Assembly: GCF_000524195.1 (NCBI RefSeq)
Contig: NW_020170401.1
Location: forward strand, 836,327 to 900,326
Reading direction: 5' to 3'
Length of the DNA stretch: 64,000 nucleotides
DNA from: Echinococcus granulosus
Taxonomy: Eukaryota > Platyhelminthes > Cestoda > Cyclophyllidea > Taeniidae
Of this stretch, positions 62,033 to 64,000 are shown one piece after another. How positions within the stretch are numbered: position 1 is the stretch's first letter; each line of letters starts with the position of its first letter. The translations under genes and the position numbers were made by a program. The notes below the pieces were generated by a model. The model made no database searches. It saw only the letters and a list, made by a program, of their open reading frames with translations, and had not been told where the DNA came from.

Positions 62033-64000
62033 GTGCGTTTCTTGGTTTTTTATAATAATTTTATTTGATAGTGGATGTGATTTATTGATGTCAAAATTAA
62101 TGTAGAGGTGACCTTGACAGTAACCAATGGAAAATGTCTGGGTTAATTAGTGAGTGATTTTTTTTTGTTTTTATACTATTTCCTGCTCCAATTTTTTAAA
62201 GATTAGTAAAATTTAAGGAAAATAAGATTTACACTAACAATTAAGACTAGGACGTCTTGTCATACTCATGAAGACAGTTTATAAATGAACCAGTTTACGT
62301 CTACTTAAACATAAAATCAAAAATCACACTTTTTATGAAATGCGTGAAATATTACATGCCTAAAAATTATTAACAGTTGCTAAAATTTAGGAAGCTTTTA
62401 GACAAGAAGTCTCCGAAATAAAAAACATCTCCACTTTTATTAATAGTTTTCAGTTAAGAAATTGCGTAAAATCTTTTTTGTCTGCTGAGTGGCAAGTCAA
62501 GGTGCACTTAAAGTTATCTGTGGATTACAAAAATTTTATACATTTGCACCTTTAAGAGATTTGCACCTTCTTGTGTCATGGAGGACGCCGTATTTATTAT
62601 TTATAACCAGAAGCTTATTACAGTTTGAGGTATTTAAATTGACTTAGGGTAAAAAGCCGGCCAGTACTGTAGGACACTACAGCCTTTATTCCATGCACAA
62701 TAGCATGAATTATGAACCAGAGCCTGGCATTTGGTTATTTTAGGGTGGATACGGCTCTATTGGGCAAGAAAGCGTTTTGTTTTTTGAGAGGCAAATGCCT
62801 ACTTTGTTTCCTTTTTTACAAACAGCATATAACTTTAAAACAGATCTCATATAAATTTTTAAGGAGCTCTCTTGGGGCAGTTACAAGTAAAAAAACACTA
62901 CTTGTTTGCATTGTTTGGCCGGGGCCATCCAGTGGTCAGAAGCAAAGTAACAAATGTTTGCTTGCTCCCTTCCGTTGTTTTGATAAAAGAAAATTTTGCG
63001 CAATCACTTAGAAGGATAAGCCACAAATTCAATTTCCTCGAAGAGGTGTTAATCACTTTCGGCGATTTGCATAAATTAGAAATAGATAATTAGGCCTTCG
63101 AATAAGGATGAGTTAGTATAGAAACATTTGAACTTTGCATTACCATTAAACTACGAGCTGGGAATAATTGGATGATGCTACAATATTACAAAAGAACCTA
63201 ATTCAAATATACTCAATTGAAATGCCAGTACTCTCTACACTTAAATGCCAAACTATTAGACCTAAAATGCATAAACAAAAAAGTGCCAAATGTTTGTTTC
63301 AAAACACAAGACACATGCAAAACAACTTAAATTTAAACTAGAGAAAAAAAAGCTCCTTTTGATGGACACATACGCAATAGATCGGTTAGAACTGCAAAGT
63401 ATCCCCTTTTTAGCAATCAGATCTCAAGAGGCTTTTTCCACTGAGAAACAAAGATTCTTTTGATTGGCGCAATTCAGCGGCTTTCTCAGACCCAACCGGC
63501 ATTTAGTTAGTCGTCTCACTCTAGTGTTTGGCTTGATGGAAATGTCGCCATGGTTTGAGTGAAGTAACAAAGCAACTCCCAAACGACTAAATAAAAAGTC
63601 TACACTGCTGGAGAAACTAAAGCATTCCCAGGGTCAACCTTTATTTTCATCAGACGATTTTGTTGCAGACAAAGCCCGTGAGTCGCAGACCACAATACCG
63701 AGTTCTTGGTTCTCCTAGTTAATTATTGAGAAATATATCGGAAACTGATTTCATTAGGCAGTAGCATTTACATGCCACCCTTTTAATAATTGCTTCAAAA
63801 GTTGTATGCAAATATGCACTTTCCCTTCTAGCGCAAGCGATACTTAATGTTCCTTTAGCTGATTAAAACAAGTTAAAACTTTAAAAATACATAAAGTTAA
63901 AAACTATTTAAATTAATTTAGCAGTAACAAAGCTTTTAACGAATGATTCTGTTAATGGCAATGCGCAAAAGTTGCCTTAATTTGAAAAATCTTTATTATG
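62033..64000. other. Downstream intron of the Piccolo/RIM-like gene
   Basis: Begins at the donor GTGCGT after the second exon. It is AT-rich to the window edge, with no further exon recognised, so the gene continues beyond the window. Confidence 0.5.

Overview
This is eukaryotic DNA with AT-rich intergenic sequence, short GT-AG spliced exons and a GC bias inside exons. Every supported gene reads on the plus strand. A small non-autonomous LTR element resembling the TRIM elements described from taeniid tapeworms, together with the divergence of the proteins, points to a parasitic flatworm, most likely a cestode. That identification is an inference and no single feature proves it. Layout, left to right: (1) about 3466-15927, the C-terminal part of a HEATR5 (LAA1/HEATR5B family) gene in 17 exons, truncated at its 5' side by the window edge; one exon carries a one-base frameshift. 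(2) 20111-21458, the last two exons of a divergent TALE homeobox gene. (3) 24572-26189, a two-exon hypothetical gene with a truncated TRIM-like copy in its intron. (4) 27841-33365, an eight-exon SLC3 amino-acid-transporter heavy chain of about 609 residues. (5) 35402-37595, a four-exon Ala/Tyr/Ser-rich protein of 291 residues and unknown function. (6) 41685-47182, a four-exon secreted EGF-family growth factor with its own TATA/CCAAT core promoter. (7) 53989 to beyond the right edge, the first two exons of a Piccolo/Bassoon/RIM-like presynaptic protein, separated by a 7.3 kb intron holding a CATC-type tandem repeat. The strongest candidate for something undescribed is gene 6. Its six-cysteine module has exactly the spacing of vertebrate EGF, keeps the Tyr, Arg and Leu positions that matter for ErbB receptor binding, follows a furin-type site, and is split by an intron between cysteines 4 and 5 as in vertebrate ErbB ligands. 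It would be an endogenous ligand for the worm's own EGF receptors. The genes do not form a pathway; they look like an ordinary gene-sparse animal locus. Transcript-level boundaries are inferred from splice-site phase and family similarity, not from RNA data.
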